Source: Treponema sp.
GTDB lineage: Bacteria > Spirochaetota > Spirochaetia > Treponematales > Treponemataceae
DNA: 37,715 nt
Assembly (NCBI GenBank): GCA_024690865.1
Contig: JAILON010000129.1
Location: 1-37,715 of the forward strand
Direction of reading: 5' to 3'
Shown piece by piece: positions 23,722 through 31,675 of the stretch (the first letter of the stretch is position 1; each line of letters starts with the position of its first letter). Below the pieces are notes generated by a model. The model worked only from the letters and a program-made list of their open reading frames with translations, did no database searches and was not told the origin of the DNA. The position numbers and the translations under genes are program-made.

Positions 23722-23833
23722 TGTTTCACGTGAAACATATGGCGCAAGCAAGGCGTAGCGCCATACCGAAGGACGCGCAACCGTCAGCACGGCTTCAAGA
23801 CAGCAAATGCCACGCCCGCTGGGCACGCGGTGC
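23722..23833. repeat. parS-headed repeat, copy 3 (parS 23722-23737)
   Basis: A perfect parS starts 3 bp after the YunG-like stop codon and is followed by the unit GGCGCAAGCAAGGCGTAGCG through CGCTGGGCACGCGGTGC. Confidence 0.9.
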
Positions 23834-23993
23834 GCAAGCAAGGCGTAGCACCATACCGAAGGACGCGCAAGCAAGTGCGTAGCGTTGGCCGTAAGAAAGT
23901 ACGTAACGCGGTGCCGAAGGACGTGCAATCGCCTCGTCCTTTGGACTGCAGCTTCACGGTAATAGCTGCTACTCCCGCTGGGCACGTGATGCC
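23833..23993. repeat. Degenerate repeat units without parS
   Basis: One and a half further units follow (GCGTAGCACCATACCGAAGG, then CCGAAGGACGTGCAATCGCC and CCCGCTGGGCACGTGATGC), with more divergence. From here to 24515 no convincing gene is seen. The sequence near 24440-24475 is AT-rich. Confidence 0.7.
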
Positions 23994-24516
23994 TGCCCGC
24001 ATTGTTGTTCTGTCTGATGGACACGCACAACTCTAGTTTTGCCAGTCGTTCGGGAGTTTGAGGGCTTTTTTTATCAAATTTACCGGCAGGAAGGTAGGTG
24101 AACATGTTTCAAAAATCCGTCTACACTTTTGAAATTGCCTTGAATAACGTTTACGGATACAGAATTTGTTTAAAATCGAGTGCTTTTCAAACAAACTTGC
24201 CCGAAACGTGCTAGTACTCTATGGCGTTGGGATTCTTGAGATGAGTTTTGAAACTGTTCCTACTGTCTGTTCGGCAGGGGGTATACTGTCTGTGCTTGCT
24301 GGAAAACTCGGGAATGCACAATATTACGGATCGTTCGGCAGGCGACGGGAGGAGTGGAGAAGACTTGCAGGGACCTGTACGATGAGAAACTACATTCTGC
24401 ACCAGTGTGCGGACATGCAGGAAATTGCAAAAAGGATAGTAATAAATCTTTATAATATAAACAATTAAATTACAATACATAGTGGAATGCGTACTGGTGC
24501 ATACGAGGGTTCCTCC

Positions 24517-24545
24517 TTGAGGAAAGGGGCGGATTGTGCTATAAA
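24517..24545 (+). promoter_or_regulatory. Promoter of the GNAT gene at 24564
   Basis: -35 TTGAGG (24517-24522), 17-bp spacer ending in TGC, -10 TATAAA (24540-24545). The predicted start point is near 24552, giving a leader of about 12 nt. Confidence 0.7.
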
Positions 24546-24563
24546 GGAACAGGGTCCACTTTC

Positions 24564-25034
24564 ATGGAAGAAAACATTGTCGTTTATGACGATAGATACA
24601 AGGAAAGCGTCTTCTCCTTTACGGACCGCTGTTTCAGGGAACTGGGAAAGGCATTCGAGCCGGAGGGGAGGCATTTCTTTTACAATGACATTGGGAAGGA
24701 GTTCGACTCCTTCTGGTGCCTCCTGTCGGGTGGCGGCGTGGCCGGGACTGTGGCGTTGCGGAGACTTGATGTGGAGACGGCAGAACTGAAGGCCCTGTAC
24801 CTTGAGAGTAAATTGCGGGGAAAGGGATTGGGTTTCCGCCTGCTTGATACGGCGGTGTCTGCGGCACGGGAGAAGGGCTATAGGCGTGTCGTGCTGGATT
24901 CCATGTCGGGCTATGAGGCCGCGCTGAGCCTGTATGAAAAGTACGGCTTCAGGCGCACGGGCAGGTTCAACGACAACCAGCATGCGGATGTTTTTATGGA
25001 AATTCAGTTTCAAAAGGACGGGGCGGGCCTTTGA
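24564..25034 (+). CDS. GNAT acetyltransferase
   Basis: The 156-residue protein has a complete GNAT core: VAGTVALRRLDVETAELKAL, LYLESKLRGKGLGFRLLDTA with loop RGKGLG, RVVLDSMSGYEAALSLYEKY and GFRRTGRF. It has the compact form of MarR-associated or PhnO-like acetyltransferases. The ATG at 24564 has AGGG 9 bases upstream; an upstream TTG at 24534 lies in the promoter and is rejected. It is followed 46 bp later by the PAP2 gene. Confidence 0.88.
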   Translation: MEENIVVYDDRYKESVFSFTDRCFRELGKAFEPEGRHFFYNDIGKEFDSFWCLLSGGGVAGTVALRRLDVETAELKALYLESKLRGKGLGFRLLDTAVSAAREKGYRRVVLDSMSGYEAALSLYEKYGFRRTGRFNDNQHADVFMEIQFQKDGAGL

Positions 25035-25080
25035 AAATGGCGGCGCCGATGTGTCTTTTGATTCCGGGAGGGGAAAGAAT

Positions 25081-25821
25081 ATGACGAAAAAAAAATGTTT
25101 GTACCTGGCAGGGGTTTTGCTTATCGGATGTATGCTTATGGTCGCCTCGATTGTCGCGGAGAAAAAAAGAACGGTGGTGGAGTGGAACGGCGAGCAATAC
25201 AGGCTTGAAGAAGTGAACCAGGTGGATGCGGCATTTGCCCGCCCGTACAACAAGACGCTGGATGACTTGGGAACGGTGGCCGTACTTGCCGCAAACGGCG
25301 CAGCCTATTGGCTGGTGATCCTGCTCATTTTTTTTACGACAAAAGGCAAGGGTACGGCGTTCGGAACAATGCTGTTCGACTCCTTCACGTATGGCGAATG
25401 TTGCGTATATGCGTCGAGCCTGTACCATCTCCTGAAAATTCTGGCGGGGCGTATACGCCCCTATATGTATTTCCCGAACCCGAGTGAAAAAGGCATTGCG
25501 GAAGGTGATTTTTGCCTTTCCTGGCCGAGTGGACATTCTTTTCTTGCTTTTACTGCAGTTGGGTTTATGTTCAGCTGGTTTCTCCTGCGTTTCCCGAAGT
25601 CCAAGCTCAGGAAGCCCGTGCTTTGCGTCTTCCTCCTGCTCGGTTTTTCCACGATGCTTCTGCGCATGCTCAGCGGGAACCACTTCCTGACCGACGTCCT
25701 GTCCGGTGCGACGCTCGGATTCCTTGTATCTACTCTGGTCTTTCGGGTGAACAACGCGATATGGGGTCGGGGGCAATCCAGGGGCGAGGACGAGATAGGT
25801 TCGGATCAGAATCCTGCCTGA
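25081..25821 (+). CDS. PAP2-family membrane phosphatase
   Basis: The 246-residue protein has all three PAP2 motifs: KILAGRIRP near 120, SWPSGHSFLAF near 146, and LRMLSGNHFLTDVLSG near 197-212 (the SRxxxxxH motif starts with LR rather than SR). An N-terminal membrane segment and about four more surround them. Family members remove phosphate from undecaprenyl pyrophosphate or phosphatidic acid outside the membrane. GGGAGGGG precedes the ATG at 25081. It is followed by the racemase-family gene. Confidence 0.9.
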   Translation: MTKKKCLYLAGVLLIGCMLMVASIVAEKKRTVVEWNGEQYRLEEVNQVDAAFARPYNKTLDDLGTVAVLAANGAAYWLVILLIFFTTKGKGTAFGTMLFDSFTYGECCVYASSLYHLLKILAGRIRPYMYFPNPSEKGIAEGDFCLSWPSGHSFLAFTAVGFMFSWFLLRFPKSKLRKPVLCVFLLLGFSTMLLRMLSGNHFLTDVLSGATLGFLVSTLVFRVNNAIWGRGQSRGEDEIGSDQNPA

Positions 25822-25928
25822 TAGACCTGATAGAATAGAACAGATTTTTGCAATTGTCTCAAGGACGGGAATCTGCGTCGCTTTCGGCCTGCCCGTTTAC
25901 AGGCAACAATCTTAAGAGGACAGTATAT

Positions 25929-26621
25929 ATGAAGAAAATAGGTTTGGTCGGGGGGACGGGGCCGGAATCGACCCTGATGTATTACAAAGAGCTGAACGGC
26001 AGGATAGACGCGTTGACCCGGTCTGCGGAAATGCCCGAAATCGCGATTGAAAGCGTGAACTTCCGCCGGGTATGGAGGCTCGTTTCGACGGGGGACTATG
26101 AGGCCCTGGTGGAATATCTTGCGGAGAAGATAGAGAAGCTTTCCCGGAGCGGCTGCGAGGTCATTTCCCTCACGGCGGCGACCATGCACATCGTCTTTGA
26201 CGAACTTGTCAAGAAGACGGACGTCCGGCTCGTGAGCATCCCGGAAGCCGTCTGCGCGGAGGCACAGCGGCGGGGCTACAAAAAGGTCGGCCTTCTGGGG
26301 ACCATCTTCACGATGGAGCAGGATTTCATGAAGAAGGATTTCGTGAGAGCCGGCATTGAGGTCGTGGTTCCGGAAAAGGCGGACCGGGAGCTGATTGCGA
26401 AGCGGATTCTGGAAGAACTGGAACTGGGAATCGTAAAAGAAGAAACGCTGGGGGAGTTCACCCGGATAATCACGGAAATGAGGGACAGGCAAGGCATACA
26501 GGCTGTCATACTGGGCTGCACCGAGCTTCCTCTCCTGCTGAATCCCGGCAACTGTCCCGTGGACTGCCTTGACAGCGTGGAGATACACCTGCAGACGCTG
26601 ATCCGGCTGGCGATGGCCTGA
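25929..26621 (+). CDS. Aspartate/glutamate racemase-family protein
   Basis: The 230-residue protein begins KKIGLVGGTGPESTLMYYKE and has the second catalytic motif VILGCTELPLLL with its cysteine. The first catalytic motif is altered: where racemases read CNT or TNTMH, this protein has SLTAATMH, so the expected Cys/Thr and Asn are alanines. A subgroup of the family carries such a change. Racemase activity is therefore uncertain; lyase or isomerase chemistry is possible. AAGAGGA precedes the ATG. Confidence 0.85.
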   Translation: MKKIGLVGGTGPESTLMYYKELNGRIDALTRSAEMPEIAIESVNFRRVWRLVSTGDYEALVEYLAEKIEKLSRSGCEVISLTAATMHIVFDELVKKTDVRLVSIPEAVCAEAQRRGYKKVGLLGTIFTMEQDFMKKDFVRAGIEVVVPEKADRELIAKRILEELELGIVKEETLGEFTRIITEMRDRQGIQAVILGCTELPLLLNPGNCPVDCLDSVEIHLQTLIRLAMA

Positions 26622-26660
26622 GAGGGCCGTCCGGTTCCAGAATGCTGCGGGGGAAGGACC

Positions 26661-27419
26661 GTGAACTACAGGGAATACGGGAAAGGACATGCGGAACACA
26701 TCATCCTCCTGCACGGGGGCGGCCTGTCCTGGTGGAACTACCGTGCCGAGGCGGAACTGCTGCAGGAATCGTTCCATGTGGTACTTCCTGTCCTTGACGG
26801 CCATGCGGAAAGCGGGCGGCCATTCACTTCCATAAAAAACAATGCCGCGGAGATTGTTTCGTTCATTGACGGAGAGCTGGACGGTTCCGCCGCCCTGATC
26901 GGGGGCCTCTCGCTCGGCGCTCAGGTCCTGCTGGAAATCCTTGCCATGCGGGGGGACATCTGCCGCTGTGCCCTGGTGGAAAGCGCCTGCGTCATTCCGT
27001 CTCCCCTTGCGTGCGCTTTGGCGGGACCGGCGCTCGGCATGAGCTGGGCACTTGTCAGGAATAGACGTTTTTCGCGCCTGCAGTTTAACGCCCTGCACAT
27101 CAGGGAAGATCTGTTCGAAGACTATTACCGGGACACGTGCCAGATTTCCCGGCAGGACATGACGGCCTTCCTGCGGGCAAGTTCCGCCTGGTCTGCCGGG
27201 TCCCTGCGGGAATCGCTGGGAGGCTGCCGGGCGCGGGTGCAGGTTGTCGTCGGAGGAAAGGAAGACTTCCGCATGCTCTGTTCCGCGGACATGATTCACG
27301 GGATGATTCCCGGAAGCACTCTGGAGGTCCTGCCCGGCCTGCATCACGGCGAACTGTCCCTAAACCACCCCGTCGAGTATGCGGCGCGGATACGGGGAAT
27401 GGTGGAGTCTGAGAGATGA
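26661..27419 (+). CDS. Alpha/beta hydrolase
   Basis: The 252-residue protein has an HGGGLSWWNYRAEAELL oxyanion loop, a nucleophile elbow GGLSLGAQVLL (Ser), an acid in VVVGGKEDFRM and a histidine in LPGLHHGELSL. The fold resembles 2-hydroxymuconate hydrolase-like and esterase members; the substrate is unknown. The GTG start at 26661 follows GGGGGAAGGA. It sits 40 bp after the racemase-family gene, probably in one transcript. Confidence 0.88.
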   Translation: MNYREYGKGHAEHIILLHGGGLSWWNYRAEAELLQESFHVVLPVLDGHAESGRPFTSIKNNAAEIVSFIDGELDGSAALIGGLSLGAQVLLEILAMRGDICRCALVESACVIPSPLACALAGPALGMSWALVRNRRFSRLQFNALHIREDLFEDYYRDTCQISRQDMTAFLRASSAWSAGSLRESLGGCRARVQVVVGGKEDFRMLCSADMIHGMIPGSTLEVLPGLHHGELSLNHPVEYAARIRGMVESER

Positions 27420-27479
27420 TTTGTTTTTTTACCTTACGGAGTATTCGGGATAGGACTATCAGAATCATGCGCATTGGTT

Positions 27480-27600
27480 TCCCCCCGCAGAAGGGGGTGT
27501 GTCGAAGACTGGCAGGCTGAGGCCGGGGGGCTTCGCAACGAGCACGATAGTGCGAAGTTCGCTGGAAACTCCGTTGCGAAAACAAGCGGGACTCCCCCTC
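27480..27600. repeat. Structured GC-rich intergenic element, related to 33975-34090
   Basis: The 27420-27603 gap contains a CCCCCGCAGAAGGGGG hairpin, a stem CTTCGCA...TGCGAAG and a long imperfect pair TTCGCAACG...CGTTGCGAA, ending in GGGACTCCCCCTCCCCC. A similar order is seen at 33975-34090. It separates two convergent genes. Confidence 0.45.
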
Positions 27601-27603
27601 CCC

Positions 27604-29055
27604 CTATCCTTCCAATCTATAGACGACGGAGCCGCGCTCGGGGGTCCAGATGGCCTTGCGCTGCTCGGGGATGCTGGACACGCTGGACAGGCGGAAGCCC
27701 AGCCCCTCGAACCAGTCGGAGGTCTGGGTCGTCAGCAGGAAGATGCCGCTCGCGCCGGACTTCTTCGCGCGGGCAATGAGGAACTCGACGAGCTTCTGGC
27801 CGATTCCGAGGCTGGAGCAGGAGCGGTCCACGGCGATTCCCGCTATTTCCATCTGCCCGTCGCTGTAGGGAACGAGGGCGGCGCATGCGCGGATGGCCCC
27901 GTCCAGCTCGTAGACGACGTAGTGGGAGAGCTGGTCGCCGAGCGACTGCTTGGTGCGGGGGAGGAGTATGCCCTTGTCCACGAAGGGCTGCATGAGGGTG
28001 AGGACGGCGGGGATGTCGTCGCTTTCCATGTCGCGGATGCGGCCGTAGTCGCGCACGTAGACCATCGTTCCTGAGCCGAAGTCGGAGAAGATTTCGCAGG
28101 GGAGCGTCCCTTCCACCGATCCGTCCAGTATGTGCACGCGGGAAACCCCGGACGAGCAGGCGCGGCGGGCGATGCGCAGGAGTTCGAAAATCTGCTCGTC
28201 GTCGGCTTCCAAAGAGGAGGAGCTGACCGTTCGTTTTGCAGCTTTGAGGGGGGGGCCCGATCTGGCACCCGCGCTGGACGCGTCCTGTCCGTTCGTAGCA
28301 GACTCTGCCGCCGGGCAATTGGCTTTGAGGAAGGAGTCCAGTTCGTCCAGGCTGAGGGCGGGCACCGTTCCTTCGGCGGAAATGCCCAGGCCTTCCGGTA
28401 TGACGAACCGACCGTCAGTTATGGACGCGCCGGGAACCAGGTAGAAGAGCTTGTCGGCGTTCAGGTGGCTGGCGATTTTTTCTGCGAGCAGGACCGAGGA
28501 GATGTTGTAGGGTTTGCCCGCGAGCGACCAGCCGATGCAGGGGAAAATCGGGATGAAGCCGTCTTCCAGCACCTTGCCGAGCGACACCGCGTCCACCTTG
28601 TCTATGTCGCCGACCGTCCCCCAGTCAAAGCCTGCGAGTATGCCCCGGCCCCGGGCACGAACCCAGTTGCCGATGAGGGCGGGCACCTTTTCCCCGGCGA
28701 GCGCGGTCATCACCTGGTTGGAGGTGTCGAACGCCGCCATCTTGATGAGGGGCATCGCGTCCACGTCCGTCACCCGGCAGCCGTCGCGCGTCCGCCACTG
28801 TATCCCCGCGCGGGAAAGCACGTCGTCTATCCTGACCGCCGCCCCCGGCACGAGGATGATGCGGAGGCCCGCCCGGTGCAGGAGCGAGATGTCCTTGATG
28901 TGCGAGAGGAAGACCCCCCGGTCCAAAAGCTTGTCGTCCAGGTAGATGACGAGCAGGGCGTCCTTGAATCTGTCTATGTAGCGGATGACGTCGCGTATGC
29001 TGGCGGCCCTGTCCCGTATGCCGGCGGGCCCGGAGGGGGCTTTGTCCTGAATCAT
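27604..29055 (-). CDS. argA: Amino-acid N-acetyltransferase (N-acetylglutamate synthase)
   Basis: The 483-residue protein has the ArgA arrangement. The N-terminal amino-acid-kinase domain (ALLVIYLDDKLLD, IILVPGAAVRIDDVL, GFIPIFPCIGWSLAGKPYNI) is joined to a C-terminal GNAT domain (MEIAGIAVDRSCSSLGIGQK, FLLTTQTSDWFEGLGFRLS). It makes N-acetylglutamate, the first step of arginine biosynthesis. A long Ser/Ala-rich spacer (about residues 243-285) separates the domains and is not seen in the usual enzyme. The start follows GGGGGC, a weak site. It is convergent with the hydrolase gene and divergent from the rhomboid gene. No other arg gene is in the window. Confidence 0.9.
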   Translation of the reverse strand: MIQDKAPSGPAGIRDRAASIRDVIRYIDRFKDALLVIYLDDKLLDRGVFLSHIKDISLLHRAGLRIILVPGAAVRIDDVLSRAGIQWRTRDGCRVTDVDAMPLIKMAAFDTSNQVMTALAGEKVPALIGNWVRARGRGILAGFDWGTVGDIDKVDAVSLGKVLEDGFIPIFPCIGWSLAGKPYNISSVLLAEKIASHLNADKLFYLVPGASITDGRFVIPEGLGISAEGTVPALSLDELDSFLKANCPAAESATNGQDASSAGARSGPPLKAAKRTVSSSSLEADDEQIFELLRIARRACSSGVSRVHILDGSVEGTLPCEIFSDFGSGTMVYVRDYGRIRDMESDDIPAVLTLMQPFVDKGILLPRTKQSLGDQLSHYVVYELDGAIRACAALVPYSDGQMEIAGIAVDRSCSSLGIGQKLVEFLIARAKKSGASGIFLLTTQTSDWFEGLGFRLSSVSSIPEQRKAIWTPERGSVVYRLEG

Positions 29056-29128
29056 GCCCCCATTTTAGAGCGTAACGCCCGTTCTGTCCAGTCGGCGGGC
29101 GGGGCGCGCGGACAATCAGTCTGCGGGG

Positions 29129-29197
29129 GCACGGACTGCCTGTACACAAGAGGCACGGACTGCCTGTACACAAGAGCGCGGACTGCCTATACACAAG
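29129..29197. repeat. Three 24-bp tandem repeats
   Basis: Units containing CGGACTGCCTGTACACAAG start at 29129 and 29153, and a third, slightly changed, at 29177. A diverged half-unit follows near 29220. They lie in the gap between the divergent argA and rhomboid genes. Confidence 0.85.
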
Positions 29198-29256
29198 TCC
29201 GTGGATAGGATATCTGCAAGTGCGTGGACTGTCTGATGGCCTCCAGCCGGGCAACC

Positions 29257-29285
29257 TTGCCGTTTCCCCCGCTTTGTACTATACT
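29257..29285 (+). promoter_or_regulatory. Promoter of the rhomboid gene, predicted leaderless
   Basis: -35 TTGCCG (29257-29262), 17-bp spacer, -10 TATACT (29280-29285), 6 nt, then the ATG at 29292. No Shine-Dalgarno. Confidence 0.65.
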
Positions 29286-29291
29286 TTTCCT

Positions 29292-29924
29292 ATGTCCGCA
29301 GCTTTCATCAGGCGGCCGTTCCGCTATTCCTTCTGCAATGCGACGTTCATACTCATCGCGGTCAACGTGGCGGTGTTCCTTTTGACCCGCATTTCCTCCC
29401 GGCTGGAGGCCCTGCTTTCGATGAACGTGGTGATGGTCGTCCACTACCACTGCTTCTGGCAGCCGGTGACCTACATGTTCACGCATGCGAACGTCCAGCA
29501 CATCCTGTTCAACATGCTGGGACTCCTCTTCTTTGGCCTGCCGGTGGAACGCTCGGTGGGCAGCAAGGAATTCCTTTTGCTCTACTTCTTCTGCGGAATA
29601 ATGGACGGGCTGCTGTCGCTGGCCCTCTACTACCTGACGGGATTCTACCATGTGTTCCTGCTGGGGGCGAGCGGGGCCGTCTATTCCCTGCTGCTGGCAT
29701 ACGCCGTCATCTTCCCCCGGAGCCAAATTTTCGTCTTCGGCATCATTCCCCTGCCGGCTCCCGTCATGGTCGCGCTGTATGCCGCGGTCGAATTCTTCAG
29801 CCAGTTTACGGCCAGCAGCACGGCGCACTTCACCCACCTGACGGGATTCGTCCTTGCCTGGCTGTACCTGCGCGTCCGCATGGGCGTGGATCCCCTCAAG
29901 GTGTGGCGCAATGCCTGGCGGTAG
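29292..29924 (+). CDS. Rhomboid-family intramembrane serine protease
   Basis: The 210-residue protein has six hydrophobic segments and the rhomboid elements: HILFNMLGLLFFG (His70 and Asn74, oxyanion side), LLGASGAVYSLLLAY with the nucleophile Ser127, and STAHFTHLTGFVLAW with the catalytic His182. It cleaves single-pass membrane proteins within the membrane; targets are unknown. The start at 29292 is fixed by the promoter. The lipoprotein gene follows on the same strand after about 180 bp. Confidence 0.92.
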   Translation: MSAAFIRRPFRYSFCNATFILIAVNVAVFLLTRISSRLEALLSMNVVMVVHYHCFWQPVTYMFTHANVQHILFNMLGLLFFGLPVERSVGSKEFLLLYFFCGIMDGLLSLALYYLTGFYHVFLLGASGAVYSLLLAYAVIFPRSQIFVFGIIPLPAPVMVALYAAVEFFSQFTASSTAHFTHLTGFVLAWLYLRVRMGVDPLKVWRNAWR

Positions 29925-30106
29925 GGATGGCGCCTGGGGCGGGTGTGCCGGCCGGAGTCCCACAGGCGGTTGCGGGTGCGAGTGAAAGCGGTCGCAGGGC
30001 GGATATCCCTCGAAGGACAAGGGCGTTCGGAGGGCGGAGGCATTCCTCGGCGTCGGATGGCCCGCATCGGGCGTTACCTGCGTTTGGCCGCCGTGTTTTA
30101 CTGGGT

Positions 30107-30613
30107 ATGAGACTGATACGGAGACTTTTGGGACGGGCCGGGAAGGCGGCCCCCGGCATTGTCTGCTGCGCCTTCGGGGCGGCACTTGCCTTCCTGTCGG
30201 TGTCATGCGCCAGCAGCATGCCTGCTGGGGAAAAGGTCCGTGCTGAAGGGCGGTCCGGCGCGCAGGAGGCCCCTGCGGAACAGGATGCGGGAAGCGGGGA
30301 AACGGCCGCGGGCGCGGAGGACGGCATGGACGACATCCGCCTGCCGTTGGGACGCGGGTCCGGCAAGCCCGAGTACAGCCCCAACACCCTGCTGATAAGC
30401 CTGGAGGAGGGCGTCACGGATGAACAGGTATACGCCCTTGCCGCAAAGTACGATATGGAAATTCTGTACCTGTACCAGAACTTCAACATGTGCGCCGCCA
30501 AGCTGCCGCGCACCTACTCCGACGCGGAATTCAAGGTCCTGCTCAGGAAGCTGAATAAGGAGCCCGAAGTGCTGGAGGCCTCGCGCGACGCGCTGATGCA
30601 CCTGTACGACTGA
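30107..30613 (+). CDS. Lipoprotein with protease-propeptide-like domain
   Basis: The 168-residue protein begins with a basic signal peptide and a relaxed spirochaetal lipobox (LAFLSVSC). An Ala/Gly/Glu-rich linker follows, then a domain YSPNTLLISLEEGVTDEQV...AKYDMEILYLYQNFNMCAAK...DAEFKVLLRKLNKEPEVLEA. The domain resembles the propeptide found in front of subtilases (fervidolysin type), but no protease follows. Such stand-alone forms may inhibit or chaperone proteases. A weak promoter (TTACCT, 17 bp, TTTACT) ends 4 nt before the ATG. Confidence 0.65.
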   Translation: MRLIRRLLGRAGKAAPGIVCCAFGAALAFLSVSCASSMPAGEKVRAEGRSGAQEAPAEQDAGSGETAAGAEDGMDDIRLPLGRGSGKPEYSPNTLLISLEEGVTDEQVYALAAKYDMEILYLYQNFNMCAAKLPRTYSDAEFKVLLRKLNKEPEVLEASRDALMHLYD

Positions 30614-30736
30614 GGCCTCCCGGGGCTTCGTGGGCCGCCTGTACGGCCGGGGCCCTGCCAATACGGCACGGCCTGCAAAGTCTGCACGGGGCTTCTGGGG
30701 TCGCCTCCAAACCGTCTGGCGGCGGCTACGCGACTT

Positions 30737-31215
30737 TTCCTGATAGTACCTCGGCTGCTTTCCGCCATCGCGGTTGAAGGGTTCAAGGTTGAACCTGTCG
30801 CGCCAGTCATTCTTGTCGGGGAACGTCATGCCCCAGAGTTCATCTGGAGTCGGGAACGTGTCCACAAAGCCTTCCGTAAAATCGCCGGGCTTTGCGAGCA
30901 TGTCAATCGCCCAGATTTTGTCGCCGTTCGTCGCATACGTGTAGCGGATGTTCATTGCGGCGCATAGCGCTTTGCCTGCTCGACACCTTCCGAAACATCC
31001 TTTTCGTCGCTCTTGGCTTCGACAATGCCAAGCTTTACGCCTTTGTATGTAAGGAGGTAGTCGATTTTATCGGGATTCCGCTTTGCCTTTGTGACGATGC
31101 GGCCGGGCGACACGATGTAGGCACGCTGTTCGGTAAAGATATCGCTGCCTTCTACAACGCCCCATCCGGCAGCCTTTAGGGCAGGATCAATCTTCTTAAG
31201 TCTCGTGTCGCTTTT
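30737..31215 (-). pseudogene. hsdR: Type I restriction HsdR N-terminal stump, frameshifted
   Basis: Read from 31215 down: KSDTRLKKIDPALKAAGWG, VEGSDIFTEQRAYIVSPG, DKIDYLLTYKGVKLGIVEAK with the nuclease ExK, then a frameshift near 30955 (one base short), then MNIRYTYATNGDKIWAIDML, FPTPDELWGMTF and RFNLEPFNRDGGKQPRYYQE, where similarity ends. The helicase motor, more than 800 residues in intact HsdR, is missing. The upstream end runs into the zeta-like fragment. This subunit cannot cut DNA in this form. Confidence 0.85.
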
Positions 31216-31391
31216 CTTAATTCTTCTGCTTTTTGGGCAGCTTCCAAATCATTGCAAAGAGTCGCTTTCTTTATGTCGTCTGCGTTTATATATGGAGGAA
31301 TAACTTTTGCATATTTTGTTACTGTAGATTTGCCTGAACCATTCGGACCTGCAAACACAATAATTTCAGGCTTTTTAATTGACTCAGGCAT
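31176..31391 (-). pseudogene. Zeta-toxin-like ATPase, truncated after ~60 residues
   Basis: The frame starts at 31391 and reads PESIKKPEIIVFAGPNGSGK (Walker A GPNGSGKST), VIPPYINADDIKKATL and LEAAQKAEELRKAT, the first third of a zeta-family toxin. It then runs into sequence shared with the hsdR stump and stops at 31176. The catalytic second half is absent. It overlaps the end of the small partner gene (31384). Full relatives are about 190-200 residues. Confidence 0.75.
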
Positions 31392-31572
31392 ACTCACGAC
31401 TTCCATCTGCATATTCTATATATGGACGATTTGTTTCTTCATCCCATTTTTGAATAGGGGCGCCTTTTATTTTTGAGGTCTCGTTTTCAATTCTTATAGC
31501 TTCAACAAAACGACGGGAAAGCTCTTCATCACTTACACCGCAAGTTGAATCAAGTTCATTTTCTTCATTCAT
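31384..31572 (-). CDS. Small acidic protein, likely partner of the zeta-like toxin
   Basis: The 62-residue protein (ENELDSTCGVSDEELSRRFV, EAIRIENETSKIKGAPIQKW, YIEYADGSREYA) has a GGAGG site at good distance. It overlaps the zeta-like start by 8 bp, which implies translational coupling. Its size, position and charge are those of an antitoxin. No fold was recognised with confidence. Position 31589-31675 after hsdS holds no gene. Confidence 0.55.
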   Translation of the reverse strand: MNEENELDSTCGVSDEELSRRFVEAIRIENETSKIKGAPIQKWDEETNRPYIEYADGSREYA

Positions 31573-31675
31573 ATAACAAACCTCCATTTATTAAAGTTAA
31601 TTATACCACCAAACTTCAAATTTGGGTAGTTGCCAAAAAATTTTTCTAGTTTTTTCCCTAATTCCCCTTGTTGTT

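Noticed and set aside
22970..24105. Minus-strand reading frames with repeated CLEAAVQRTR and SVWRYA motifs
   Set aside because: They are translations of the parS-linked repeat units and have no ribosome binding sites.
24166..24468. A 100-codon plus-strand frame
   Set aside because: TTG start, no ribosome binding site, no recognisable motif and unusual composition; left as non-coding.
25806..27347. A 513-codon minus-strand frame
   Set aside because: It lies opposite the racemase-family and hydrolase genes, which have clear motifs and ribosome binding sites.
28132..29208. A 358-codon plus-strand frame
   Set aside because: It is the antisense of argA.
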